A stretch of 64,000 nucleotides of DNA from the NCBI RefSeq assembly GCF_905163445.1, contig NC_053200.1, positions 9,548,001-9,612,000 of the forward strand, written 5' to 3'. The first letter of the stretch is position 1. Each line of letters opens with the position of its first letter. This stretch comes from Pararge aegeria. Its lineage: Eukaryota > Arthropoda > Insecta > Lepidoptera > Nymphalidae. The notes under the pieces were generated by a model. That model worked only from the letters and a program-made list of their open reading frames with translations, had not been told where the DNA came from and did not search any database. A program made the translations under genes and the position numbers. Positions 37,489 through 48,796 of this stretch are shown here, piece after piece.

Positions 37489-37599
37489 AAATAGTCCGCG
37501 GCATACACGGGCATTATGTCTAATGCTCATGCTCCGTTTCAACCAGTAATAGTTGATCACTCTTAATTGTCTTCGAATATGTATACCTACGTATGATCC

Positions 37600-37742
37600 T
37601 ATGATCCAATTCGGACGAGCATCGTTCGGGAATAGCATGGAGCTGCTCGACCCAAGCGGCACAAGACCCGGTATTTGGAACATCGTACCGTAGACCAATG
37701 TCCAGAAATGAACGTCCATTGGTTGACATGATGATGATAATG
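37600..37742 (+). mobile_element. RTE LINE 3' remnant
   Basis: It holds the final part of the element (cccaagcggcacaagacccg, then tgatgatgataatgac). It is diverged. Confidence 0.55.
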
Positions 37743-37979
37743 ACACTAGACAATCGTGCATACAGACCCTCCCAGCAGATCAGTCAGAGATCAGTGTGTC
37801 TCTAGCTTAAAGATGTCATTTAATCGTTAACTGAAATATCATGTGAAGCATATCTGAATTCTCCTAGATCCCGTTTATACTTGAAAATGCACATTGTGGG
37901 ATAGGTCATATTAAATTAATTATTTCGACTATAAATTTCAACGAGTAGAAACATCCCTGTCCCTATCCCTATCCCTACT

Positions 37980-38439
37980 TCCCTACTAATATTATAAATG
38001 TCAATGTAAGTTTGTTTGTTACGCTTTCACGCAACAACTACTTAACCGATCCTCATGAAACTTTGTACACATATTCTTGGAAGTGTTAGAAGTAATATAG
38101 GATACTTTTTATACCGACATTAAGCTCGGTTCCTTTGGGAGAGGGGATGAAAGTTTTTGACGATTTTACACATAACTCCGACAAATTATAACCGATTTAA
38201 ATAATTATTTTTGTACTATATAGGTTATAATGTGTTTAGTTTTCCCTAAACTTTGTGTAGATCTGAATGTGGTTGGAGATAGAGGACAGAACTCCTCATT
38301 TAAGGCTTAGAGAAGTATCTCTAAGACTTAAATGAGGAGTATTCAGTAGAATACTTTACATTTTTTTGAACTTCAACTTAATTGAATGCCACATCAAAAA
38401 CCAAAATCAAACGCAGACGAAGTCGCGGGCAACAGCTAG
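37980..38439 (+). mobile_element. Non-autonomous Helitron, near full length, with inserted hairpin
   Basis: It starts TCCCTACTAATATTATAAAT next to a short (CCCTAT) run and ends with hairpin cgcagacgaagtcgcg and CTAG, then T. It is the same subfamily as 15841-16276 in the opposite orientation. It carries a near-perfect inverted duplication at 38291-38340. Confidence 0.85.
38291..38340. repeat. 23-bp hairpin with one mismatch, 4-nt loop, inside a Helitron
   Basis: The left arm 38291-38313 and right arm 38318-38340 match at 22 of 23 positions. The loop is agta. The sister Helitrons have only one arm (cctcatttaaggcttagcga). Confidence 0.93.
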
Positions 38440-38654
38440 TATAAATAAGGATAATTGAATTTATTTTTATTAGTACACGAAGGTATTTTTTACAAGTATG
38501 TCTCGAAACTTGCCACTTATAAAAGTACCAATTCAGAACCAACAGTTATCGGATTTTTTTCAAATTATATAAAATTTGCTGTATTTAATCATCATTATGT
38601 AGATACTTATCAAATTGCTTTCGTATATTGAAAGTACTGGGGTACTTGTTCAAC

Positions 38655-38855
38655 AATCACCTTCATAAGAGCCCCGAAGTGGAGGAGAGCGGATTTTAAA
38701 ACTTATTGCCGAGTCCATAATGTTCAAATTCCAATAAACGCAGATCGTCCGAGCTGTTGACCCGCTTTCAGGAATAATTATGGTCGATGAAAACTGTAAC
38801 AGGGAAAAAGAATATGAAATCGTATCCTGGTAAAATTTCACGATTAATTTATAAG
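38655..38855 (-). repeat. Dispersed repeat, paired with 29930-30125
   Basis: It follows the same order of motifs as the partner copy. No intact gene is seen in either. Confidence 0.5.
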
Positions 38856-39085
38856 TGTTTAATATTGATAAATCTATTCGCGGTTTTCTCGCAGAGCATA
38901 CAAAATTGCTAAATAATTAAATAAAACAGGAAATATTTTTTTATTTCATCTTTCTCTTCTTTTATTGTTGCTTATTTTAAATTCAAGTTCGCGTAAAAAC
39001 TGTAATAAAACATTATTTATTACAGTTTTCTACAAATTCTTAGGCTATTTTTTTTCCTGGAATGTAAAGTAGCCTATGTTTCTCT

Positions 39086-39200
39086 ATGAATGAATGAATG
39101 AATGAATGAATGAATGAATGAATGAATACACTTTTATTGTACACCACATAAACATAACAAATTAAAAGTAAAAATTTAACAACACGTATACAATTTGGCG
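39086..39200 (+). repeat. (GAAT)n microsatellite and LINE 3' end
   Basis: About ten GAAT units at 39086-39127 are followed by tacacttttattgtacacca and tatacaatttggcgg, the same sequence as after the shorter (GAAT)n at 40200. The tail is on the minus strand side. Confidence 0.8.
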
Positions 39201-39821
39201 GATCTCTATGTACTCTCCTTGCCTTCAACTAACTCTATACCAAAAATCGAGTCAATTGACTGCTTAGTTTGGGGGTGAAGTAAATAAACTTTCGCATTTA
39301 TGTTATTAGTATGGATTATTGTAGAAATAACTAAACCCCCACTGCTTTGAATTTTTACAGTAGGTACGATTCTAAAAGTGCCGCGGAGGACAAAAGTCCA
39401 CTACAGTAGCTTTTATTTATCTAAGTAACTACGAATTTTAATGTCTTCAATTTCAATTATGGCTTTCATATAATCTCCTTTTCACCCGTAAGGGAGCGAA
39501 TTTCGAACTACCTCGAAATTTTAATGTAGCTTAATGTTAATAAAAACTTTGTATTTACGGACAAACATCTTCAAGATATTCTGAATCAGGAGTATATTAA
39601 TTTTACGGAGCCCTGTCCCAATATTTCAGTTAATTCTGGCTTCAAATGATCAGCTTATCAAAGGCTATAATACTTGCAGAAGTATTACAAATTTGCCTGA
39701 TCAATGTTTTGATTTAATGTGCCTCGAATTCAATAGAAACTCCAGTCCAAAATGCGAAATACGAATAACAAAGCAAGTTTTAAAACGTATCAAATAGCGT
39801 TCTAGTTTTATTTGTGACAGG

Positions 39822-39985
39822 TCGACAAAAAATTGCTAAACAAAAGCGAAGGGGGTCATATTGCCCGGGGTTAAAAGCAAGCCCGGCAAAGTGAGAGCCG
39901 CAGACAATACACAATACGGGTTGTGTCAAAGAAAAGCTAATGAACTGCTGCTTTTAGGAAATTGAATGTTGCCACAACTAAAATA
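39822..39985 (+). repeat. Dispersed repeat, direct pair copy 2
   Basis: gacaaaaaattgctaaacaa, aagcaagcccggcaaagtga, and ctgctgcttttaggaaattg. It is about 85 percent identical to copy 1 by eye. Confidence 0.75.
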
Positions 39986-40199
39986 AAAAAGGAATAATAT
40001 TGCGCTAATTAAAATTATACGGATACATAGTTAATGATTAGGAGTATAAGAATGTTACGTGCAATAATGTTTACAGGATAAAATCATTTTGAAAAAAAAC
40101 AAATTAAATTAAATTATAAAAAAATACACTGCCCAATCTCCGAAAAGCTGAATAAAAAATAAATCGTTAGGACCTAGGTACCGGTCATGAATCTAGAGT

Positions 40200-40332
40200 A
40201 TGAATTAATGAATGAATGAATACACTTTTATTGTACATAAACATACAGAAAAATTGTATATAAAAATCTAACGAAAAGTATACAATATGGCGGTCTTATC
40301 GCTACATTGATATCTCTTCCAGGCAACATAGG
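40200..40332 (+). mobile_element. LINE 3' end with short (GAAT)n
   Basis: tgaatgaatgaatacacttt, then tatggcggtcttatcgctac and tctcttccaggcaac. Confidence 0.65.
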
Positions 40333-40774
40333 GCCTATTGCGGTTGGACAAAATAAATATTTTCAAGTTATTAGTTTTGTTCATTTTGTTACTTAATATT
40401 CCTCATTCCCTTACAATACCTTAGTGATCATTATTTTACTGGCCATTTTGGGGTGGTGGCCATCTTGCAACGATTTTCGACAAACACGTAAGAACATTCC
40501 CGACTTATTCAACTTTCAAATTAAAAACTAAATCGTGGCCTTCATTCGGGAACTACGATGCTACAAACGTACCACAAGTACTCTGACACGACAAACTTAT
40601 TACACCCCGTCATTTTTGCGGGAGCAAGCGTGATGTTTTGATTACCGCCACCGATGAACATCTGCACCAATTCACTTTGGTTCTCACTCCATATTTTAAG
40701 GAAACCCCGCAGTGATGGATGATTCCACAATAATTATAAAGTGCAAGCAAAACAAATATATCAGATTGGTTGAT

Positions 40775-40858
40775 ACAATCATCATCACATAAACCCATTA
40801 CCGGCCCACTACAGAGCACGGGTCTCCTCCCACAATGAGAAGGGGTTGATATGGTGGA
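40775..40858 (-). mobile_element. SINE-B 3' fragment
   Basis: It contains attaccggcccactacaga and cctcccacaatgagaagggg. Confidence 0.7.
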
Positions 40859-41270
40859 AGAAATAACTGAAAGAATAAATTGAATTGAAAATGAATGGAA
40901 TTTCTTGAGTTTTCGACAACAGATACGAGTAGTTAGCTTGGCTAAGGGAGAGCAGAAGTACATAATATGCTGTGTTTAGAAGTAGGTCAGGAAACAGGGA
41001 TTGTATGGTATTAATGCAAATAACTCTTCAGCACATTCCCCGCTATAAAGTCGATAGAACACACAAAGAGAGCTATTCGGACCATGCTCTCACGCCGAGT
41101 TTCAGACTTTGTAGATAAAATTCTGCAAAAAAAATATATACGGGTGATAGTGATTAAATTTATGCCCGTTTCTGAATTACTTTTAGGCATACCATGATTT
41201 GTAAATGCATTTTACTTTCACAATAATATTTTATATTTTCATTTGAAGACCATTTGATAGCATTTAAAAA

Positions 41271-41684
41271 ATTGGTTGTCTGTAAAGTCGGCTTACTGAC
41301 GATAGTTGAACGTCGTAAGAAAATACTGATGGAATGGTTGCATTTTTTAAAAGAAAATTTTAATTTTATTTGTTTGATAGATATTATCGTTGCTATAAAC
41401 AATTGACACCACATTCACATTTCACTGCACTTCATCCTTGCCGAAAACATGTAAATGTATTATTGTATAGAAGCTGTCCACGCGGACGCATCGCTCACTC
41501 AAGTAGGAGAGAGACAGAAGTCGAACGCGGAGGCCGACTGTGCCTCTTTATCGCTCGTTCCTCGCTCTCGCTTCCACTTCAAGCCTTGAATGGAACGCCT
41601 CAGAGCGAGGTAACGCCGCATACGTCATGTTTTTTGTTGCGTGCTGCCGGCTCCATCGAATTATAAGACGTTGTCACGTCAAAA
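41271..41684 (+). mobile_element. GC-richer MITE-like element, copy 2
   Basis: It is inverted relative to copy 1, about 6.1 kb away. It lacks 8 bases (gacaacgt) of the left inverted repeat where copy 1 has gaacgtgacaacgtcataag. The 98-codon ORF at 41370-41666 remains open with about 15 substitutions. Confidence 0.75.
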
Positions 41685-42654
41685 CCAGATGTCAAGTTTT
41701 TAATGGCGGTCCATTCTTGAATGATGTACTGTGCTCAGATCGATAGGTACATATTAATATTTATATTATATAACTACAGTAAAGTGATTCCTGCACATTA
41801 TAACTAACCTGTTCCACACATTTCAATAACACACTTTAAACAAGAGAAAACATACTTATTTTTACTTTAAAAATGACTTTACTTGCCGTTGCAGACACTT
41901 TGTTATTTAGAACCTTTCTCTATGTGTAGGTAAAAAAAGGTTCATAGAACGTGGGTGCCAAGCTAAGAAGAAAGCGTGGGTTTTAAATTTTCCACAAAGT
42001 ATATATTTACATTTAAGAAAGCGATAGAGGTAAAATAGAATAGGTACATTATTGATTTGTAGCCATCGAGGGTCGCCATTCTCTTTTTATGTTTATAGGA
42101 GATACCAGGTTCGAATCGAGCCTGCAGAGGTCGAATATTTGAACAGGGCATTGTAGCTTCGCAGATACGTAGTTCGGGATGTGCCACGTATTTGCCGGGT
42201 ATTGTATTCGCATGCAAATACTACCGATATTTCCATTCCACCTCAAGAATATTGCGGGATATTGTAACAAAAGGTTCTCTTCATGTAAATAAAAGTAATG
42301 CTAAGTTATCTCACTCACTGAAGTGGAATAAAAATGCTCCTTTTTCTATTAGTATTTTGTTGATCGTTTTCTTTTGTAAAGCCGCGACCAACCACGCAGT
42401 TTTCTTAAAATTGTTGGAACCAATATACCGTAATAGTAGTAGGTACGTTTAAAAACTGTGTCAATATCTGCTATCTTTATTAAATTCATTGAACACACTC
42501 TCTATTATACTATAATAATAATAGAGGGCAGTGATTGAAGAACTAAAAAGATAAAAACAAGATTTTTATTTGAATATTATATTTTGGTTTTGAATAATCT
42601 TAGTTGACAGTGTTCAGAAACGCAGTAGGAGGCATCTGCTCACTCCGAGATTTG

Positions 42655-42875
42655 TTGCTCTATCAATCTATCACCAAATTATCAGAAGATTGCTTCGCGG
42701 CACGTCTTTGTCGGTAGGGTTTATCCAGTCACGCCAAAAGCTTCCCCCACCACTCCAAACCAGACCAGATAAAAATCAGAAAATATAAATACCCATGTTG
42801 CCACCGCTGGGAATCGAACCGGTAATCCCCAATTTAAAACCACAACGCTCACGACTACGCTTAATTATCGCGCAA
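42655..42875 (-). mobile_element. SINE-C, head half
   Basis: It contains cggcacgtctttgtcggtag and the B-box region gggaatcgaaccggtaatcc. Confidence 0.7.
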
Positions 42876-42949
42876 AAAAATCCGTATTACAAGGACAGAA
42901 GTTTAATAAAAAGATTTCATAGAACTGGAATCACGCGTGGTCGTGTTTT

Positions 42950-43095
42950 GGAAAAGTTGTGAATAAGGTCGCCGAACAATGCGACCGACTGAAGGGAGTA
43001 CCGACCACAATAAATAATTGGTTCGCGGTAACCATAATAAATCTGAGCGCGTACATGCTTTGTCATCAACAGACTACAATTTATATTAAACTTAT
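42950..43095 (+). repeat. Dispersed repeat, direct pair copy 1
   Basis: aataattggttcgcggtaac, then ataataaatctgagcg and acaatttatatta. It pairs with 47300-47372. Confidence 0.6.
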
Positions 43096-43769
43096 AAGAT
43101 TCTGTGGGGCTCCCTGTGATTAGTTACGCTATTCAAGTTGGATATGAAAATAAGAACAATACTCCATCTAGTTTTCAAAAGGAAGAATAGAACAAGAAAC
43201 TCTAAAAATATAGGCACTTGGTCAATGTTTTACTTTTAGTAGGTCTAGTAAAATTTAGTTCTATTTTTTTTATACATCGTGTAAATGAGAACCGAAATAA
43301 TACTTCGCAGGCTTTAGAGGCACATTATGCACTGTCTCTGAGACTTATTCGTGAAACCGAAAACCTAACAGTTTTTGAGTAAACCACTGCCATAGTTTTT
43401 ACTGAAATAAATCAGATACAGCCCTAACATCTCCTGTGACTCCTGTCACTTTATTAGGTACGCATCGCGTCGCGTAGGTACTATGCGCGTGTCGGTCTTT
43501 TATCTTCAATAGGGTTATCATAAGTAAACACTTAGAATGTTATGAATTCGTTTGTATGGAAAAATAAATATGCTTCTTTTGATTTAATATTTTTACAGGG
43601 TGATTCCTTATGGAATATACTTATGCATTCTTTAACATTATTTAGTAATTCGGTCACACGTTGTATAAAGCATCAATTGACGGACCAAGCAGATGACAAA
43701 CCTGATGGCAAGTGGACAACCATCCCACCTTCCTGCATCGTACTGCCCAGTGTCCATCAACCTAAAGGC

Positions 43770-43885
43770 GTAGGTTGTACGCCTCGTGTGCCTGTAATTA
43801 AACCGACAACACACGCCCAGCGTGCCCAGCGTGGTGATTTCGGCAAACCCTTCTGTTGGAAAAGTCCAGCAGTGGACTGTTAGAG
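43770..43885 (+). repeat. Dispersed 3' motif related to the tandem-array unit
   Basis: gcccagcgtggtgatttcgg, then aaaagtccagcagtggactg. Confidence 0.6.
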
Positions 43886-44089
43886 TAGTCAAAAAAATGG
43901 GTAACTAGAACGTTTATTAAAATAATGCCTATGTTTTGATTTCATTCATCATCATTTACCTCAGCATTTTCATTTCCCACTGTTGAGCACTTATTCTCTC
44001 TTGGGCGAGAGGAATTTAGAGCTTAGCTCCTCCAATCCGGGTATACAGTAATTAACGATTCACTATTTATAACCAAATTCTAGCCGTTA

Positions 44090-44300
44090 CATGCAAGAAG
44101 CGGCAGTAGGCTGACCGCACTTCTAACTTTTCGAAATTGCTTGCCTTTTATGCAATTAAATAGTTAAAAAAACATAATGAGAAAACCTGTATGCCCGAGA
44201 GTTCTCCATAATGTTCTCAAAGACTTGTGAAGTCCACCAATCTAAACTATATCCTCATCTGCTATGATACCCGTTATCTATAGTGGACTGTAATGAACGT
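44090..44300 (+). mobile_element. SINE-B, degraded
   Basis: It has caaagacttgtgaagtccac, and gagttctccataatgttctc just before it. The head is mostly lost. Confidence 0.55.
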
Positions 44301-45027
44301 AAGTAATAACAACCGACCTTGCTGTACTTGCTCCTCGGCGCATAAAGGTGGACAGACCTATTTGCTAACTCCGGGGTGGTACTGACAATTTTTTGACAGA
44401 AAACTTCGATAACAGTTATTAGTCCAACTAATACCGGATTATTTAAGGGGCGGATAAACAAGTGTCTCAAAGGCAACACAAGCTAACGCCCTTTGATACT
44501 GTTTATGTTCATCGGAAGTTTTCACTTAACAACAGGTGACCCGCTTGCTCGTTTGCTCGCTATTTATTTATTTATAAATAAAAAACCGAGAAATCGATTT
44601 TGCATAAATAAATATACTAAATAAATATAAATATGTGCCTGTAATCATTTTAATAAAGAAATATTTCACTTTGCTTTGAACCCAGTACCTCGTAATAAAT
44701 TTCCGAACACGCCAATAACCAAACCAACAAGGTGATTTTGAATTTGATTAAATACCTTGTTCTGTTCCTTGACAGCTCATACGGTATTTCACGTTATTTA
44801 TAACCCCTAAGGGAGCACCCTAAACCGACATTACCGCCAAAATTTCCTCCCTTGTGCATCTTTTCGCATCGAACTTGTAGCTTCAGCATTTATTTATCTA
44901 TACATGTGTATCTCAAATATTTACCTCGCTTTTGTATTCTATTATCTATTTTTATATAAAGTGTTTTAAATAATAAATTTCCAATGGGTACCAAACCGGA
45001 TGTGGCTAGTAAATTACGTTATCATCA

Positions 45028-45332
45028 TGATCATCATCTTATCAAGTTACTATCAGCCCACTACAGGGCACGGGTCCCCCAAATAAGAAGGGGTTAAAGC
45101 CGTAGTCCACCCAGCTGGCCCAGTTCTGATTGGTGGACTCCACACACTTTTGAGAACATTATCGAGAACTCTCAGGCATGCAGGTTTCCTCACGATGTTT
45201 TCCTTTACCGTTGAAGCAAGTGATATTTTAATTATTTAAAAAATCTTAGGAAAGTTAGAGCTGCGTGCTGGGATTCGAACTCGGCCTACCGAAAGTAAAG
45301 CCGAGCTTCTACCTACTGGGCTGTCACCGCTA
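45028..45332 (-). mobile_element. SINE-B, near full length
   Basis: It runs from the (atc)-rich 3' end through ctactatcagcccactacag to the reversed tRNA head (gggattcgaactcggcc, then tgggctgtcaccgct). Confidence 0.8.
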
Positions 45333-45594
45333 CCGATTATAATGACGTTATCGTTATTCATCGGTGGAAACTGAACCAAATGAACCTTTTTTTAAAATTA
45401 ATAATAATAATAAAAATAAAAATAACAAAAACTTTTATTTGGAAAAAAAAACAACACATAGCAATTAACATATAAAGTACACGTTACACAAAAACTTATC
45501 ATTGACAACTTAAACAATATAACAAAAAGAGAGGATCTTAAAATTATGTAACAAAATAAACATAAATAAGATCTAATTAATCTATTCAACTGCT

Positions 45595-45756
45595 GAGTTT
45601 CTTGCAGGCTCAACTGCTGGGTTTCTTGCCGGCTTCTTCTCGGTAGAATCTGCCTTCCGAACCGGTGGTAGAATCACTACAAACAGACAGACTTGACGTT
45701 TCAAAATTGCTTATATTAGGCCTACTTGAAATAAATGAATTTTGAATTTATTATTA
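45595..45756 (-). repeat. Repeat D copy
   Basis: It is reversed: ttgccggcttcttctcggta, ctgccttccgaaccggtggt, and taggcctacttgaaataaat at its start. Confidence 0.75.
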
Positions 45757-46104
45757 ACTTAATTTAATAACCTAACCTTTAATCAAACATGGAAATTTTC
45801 ATTTTTGAGAGACCGTCGGTTTGTTGAATTATATCGGTAGGTACAAATAAAACGAGATCAAAGTGCAGTGAATAGCAAATTGATTATTCTAATTTATTAT
45901 TTTAATGATTTCCTCAAATTAACATCAAAGCTAATATAAAGATTAACGAGGCGCGTTTTTATAAAGTCCATTGCGGCGGGATCCTAATTAATGAAACTGT
46001 ATCAACTAGTACTTTTTTGTAGTCTCCTTTTTTTATTTCGGGTTACCTTTGAGTTGAATAGCTGGTTTATCAGATGAACGTAAGTATGATTTAAAAATTG
46101 ATGA

Positions 46105-46445
46105 ACCGATTTTTACAGTGGCTCAGTGGGCAGTAACCCTGTTTTCTGAGTTCAAAGCTGTGGGGTTCTATTCCCACAACTGGAAAGGCAGCCCCGCAGT
46201 AAGCGCAGCGTTGGTCGACAACCAATGAGGTGGACAGATGGCATTAAGCGCATCGCACGTAGCCACTGGATACGCGGCACAAAATACGGAACTCCCTATA
46301 AAAAACCCAAGTCCAACTCCACTGCTGGACTGATAGACGTTCACACGTCTCTCAAAGGAGACACGGTTTAAGAGCATAGACCCATCACGCTGCTCCAATG
46401 CGGTTTGGTGGGCTTTAACGACTACCATCACAAGTATGTGATAAT
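46105..46445. mobile_element. Chimera of SINE-A head, RTE tail and a second RTE-like tail
   Basis: 46120-46185 is a SINE-A tRNA-like head (ggctcagtgggcagtaaccc, then ttctattcccacaactgg). It fuses directly to an RTE 3' segment (ggcagccccgcagtaagcgc). From about 46325 a reversed 3' motif of another LINE follows (cacgctgctccaatgcggtt). Confidence 0.65.
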
Positions 46446-46552
46446 AACCGGATCTGACGGCTTAATGTGCTCTCTGAGGCATGGGGGTTAACAATACCAA
46501 TTTCCTAACTCCGGCCTGGTACAATACCTAACAATTCTTGGCCCCTGACCCG

Positions 46553-46616
46553 GGATTCGAACTCAGGACCTCGAGATCCGCGTTCAACATGGTAACCACT
46601 AGACCAACGTAGCCAT
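46553..46616 (-). repeat. tRNA-like SINE head or tRNA pseudogene
   Basis: On the minus strand it has an A-box-like tctagtggttac and a B box gagttcgaatcccgg. It has no pairing acceptor stem, so it is not a functional tRNA. Confidence 0.45.
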
Positions 46617-46733
46617 CTAATGCGATCACCAAGCTGTTTGCGTAGCTTGGTGATTATGAGCAAAGCCTCCAGTTGAGAGAGAATTTTCGTCCTGCAGTAG
46701 ACTGTTATAGGCTTAGAGGATGATGATGATGAT
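46615..46733 (+). repeat. Dispersed 3' motif with (GAT)n tail
   Basis: gcgtagcttggtgattatga then ctgcagtagactgttatagg and (gat)n. It is related to the tandem-array unit's end. Confidence 0.6.
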
Positions 46734-46787
46734 GATCTTATTATTTTCAGAACTTTAGTGTTTTTATTTACATTTGAAGAAAAAATT

Positions 46788-46863
46788 TCGGAACCGACAG
46801 GATTTGAACATGCGACTCTCTGGCAATGGCCGCCTGAACATTTTAGCCACTAAGCTACGGTGC
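46788..46863 (-). repeat. tRNA-like SINE head or tRNA pseudogene
   Basis: On the minus strand it has cgtagcttagtggctaaaat and atgttcaaatcctgtc. It is about 75 nt, but the ends do not pair as an acceptor stem. Confidence 0.4.
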
Positions 46864-46904
46864 TCCTTCCGCTAAAGCCGAAATTAGTGTATGCATTTAT
46901 ATCA

Positions 46905-47065
46905 GTCTCATAGCGAAATGAAATAAATAACAAATAAATATCTAGTCCCAAACTATTGTTACCAAAGTTATGGGTAGTACCCATTACACAAGCTACGAGA
47001 TAGCTGATGAATATTTTATGAATATAATACACAAAATACTTATAATATACAGAAATCCTTTCGGT
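46905..47065 (-). mobile_element. SINE-A tail fragment
   Basis: It is a reversed SINE-A body (gggtagtacccattacacaa through acttataatatacag). The head is replaced by an unrelated tRNA-like sequence. Confidence 0.6.
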
Positions 47066-47299
47066 TTCCGAAAATATTTATATGGATTTTAAATTTATAG
47101 AAATGATGATCTTATTAGACCCTGCGTGTTGTATTTCCAATCACATCCGGATATACATGATACATATACCCTTTGTATGAATTCAATCCGATAGCGAATG
47201 CAATAATATATCTCGAGGAACTCAAGTGTACGTCAAAGAAACACAATGCGAGCGACCCGAGACGCTGCGGCACCCGGTCTGACAATTCCTAGCACATTG

Positions 47300-47372
47300 A
47301 ATAATTGGTTTGCTGAACCACAATAAATCTGGTCTCATCTTGTTTTGTCATCTGTCGAGCACAATTTATATT
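47300..47372 (+). repeat. Dispersed repeat, direct pair copy 2
   Basis: aataattggtttgctgaacc, cacaataaatctggtctcat, then tttgtcatctgtcgagcaca. Confidence 0.6.
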
Positions 47373-47502
47373 AGTCTTCGCTGGTTTCTGAGAAGGTCAC
47401 TTTGATACGTTTCTAATATAATTAATAGCTTTTGTAGAACTAAGTGAATATGGTATTACCTACGCTTTTTAAAAAACAGCAAGGAATATAAAGATTCATC
47501 AT

Positions 47503-47715
47503 AATCATATTACCAGTCCACTAGATGGCACTAGATAGCACGGGTCGCCTACCACAATGAGATGTGGTTAATCCACCACGCTGGCGCAGTGCGTATTAAT
47601 GAATTCCTCATTCCACATTCCTTTGAAAATATTATGGAGAATCAGGCATGCAGGTTTCCCCACGATGTCTTCATTCACAGTTGAAGCAAGTGATATTTTA
47701 ATAATTGCTTAAATT
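47503..47715 (-). mobile_element. SINE-B, headless
   Basis: It contains accacgctggcgcagtgcg, catgcaggtttccccacgat and gaagcaagtgatattttaat. Confidence 0.7.
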
Positions 47716-47874
47716 AAAATAGACGATGCTAATCCATCTCGTTTTAAAGATACCTAGGTTGTAAGTATTAGAAAACACAGAACTTGGAAGAGCGTTCCAA
47801 ACGTAGAAGAAAAGACGATGCAAATCGCTTAGTGCGAGTTTTTGGGACTTAAAAGACGCAGGGATGAAAACCAG

Positions 47875-47995
47875 CCCGATAACCTTTAAAGCTCGCTAAC
47901 CCGCATTGGAGCAGCGAGGTGGGTTTATGCTCTAAACCCTCTCTCATATGAGATAGGAGGACTGTGCTCAGCAGTAAGACATAATATACCACAGA
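47875..47995 (+). mobile_element. LINE 3' end (RTE-like, third type)
   Basis: acccgcattggagcagcgag, then ctctaaaccctctctcatat and gtgctcagcagtaagac. It is the same type as the reversed piece at 46325-46440. Confidence 0.55.
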
Positions 47996-48626
47996 GATCT
48001 CTAACTGCCCACTTTTGCTCAATATTTCAAAAATATACTTCGAGATGTCTATCCGACATCCCAACCCCCTCATAGTTGCGTTACGCTGTTAAAATCAGGA
48101 TAGGATTTAAAAGCAATCCGAAAAATAAAATGAGATATAAATAGGCTGAAAGCAGTGACGGTGGTTTTATTCACACAGGTTCTCTACAAATTACGTGGGA
48201 ACCGTTTGATTTCCTGGAATAAAAAGTAGCCTTTATTACTCTCCGACCTATCAACTAACTCATTGCCAGAAATAAAGTCGATTGGTAGAAGTCAGAGCGT
48301 AATGTCAGGAAAAACAAACAAACACACTCGCATTTATAATATTCTGTAGTACCTACAAAAATATATGACTTAGGTAAAGTGTCATACTTACCCCTTAATA
48401 CGACTTCGTACCCTTTGAGTTAAAAAGTCTCTCCAGAAAAATGGTTAAGATAATCCCAAGTCACATATCTACAGAAAAAGAACTTTTAACTGACAAAGAA
48501 ACTGAATCAAAGCTCCCTTGAAAGCTTTGAATTATATTCATCACTTTGATGTTATAAAACTTGCTGTGAGTGTGATATTTTATAGAGCAGGCCCGAACTT
48601 TTTTTCTACGGGATTCCAATTATAAT

Positions 48627-48672
48627 AAATACTACTAGAGTTGCCCGCGGTTTCGTTTGCGTAAAATTTTCG
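48627..48672 (-). mobile_element. Helitron 3' end fragment
   Basis: tactagagttgcccgcggtt followed by tcgtttgcg is the reversed family terminus. No 5' part is seen. Confidence 0.5.
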
Positions 48673-48796
48673 ATTTGGAATTAAGTAAATTTTCAAGAAT
48701 TTTCAAGAAAAAAAACGCAGCGGTGTTTTCCGGGAATATTACAAAAAATCCTAATAATCATAAGCGATGGTGGTGATTTGTAGTAAAAGGTATTAT

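Noticed and set aside
46788..46863. Functional tRNA gene on the minus strand.
   Set aside because: A and B boxes are visible but the acceptor ends do not pair, and neighbouring tRNA-like heads are SINE-derived.
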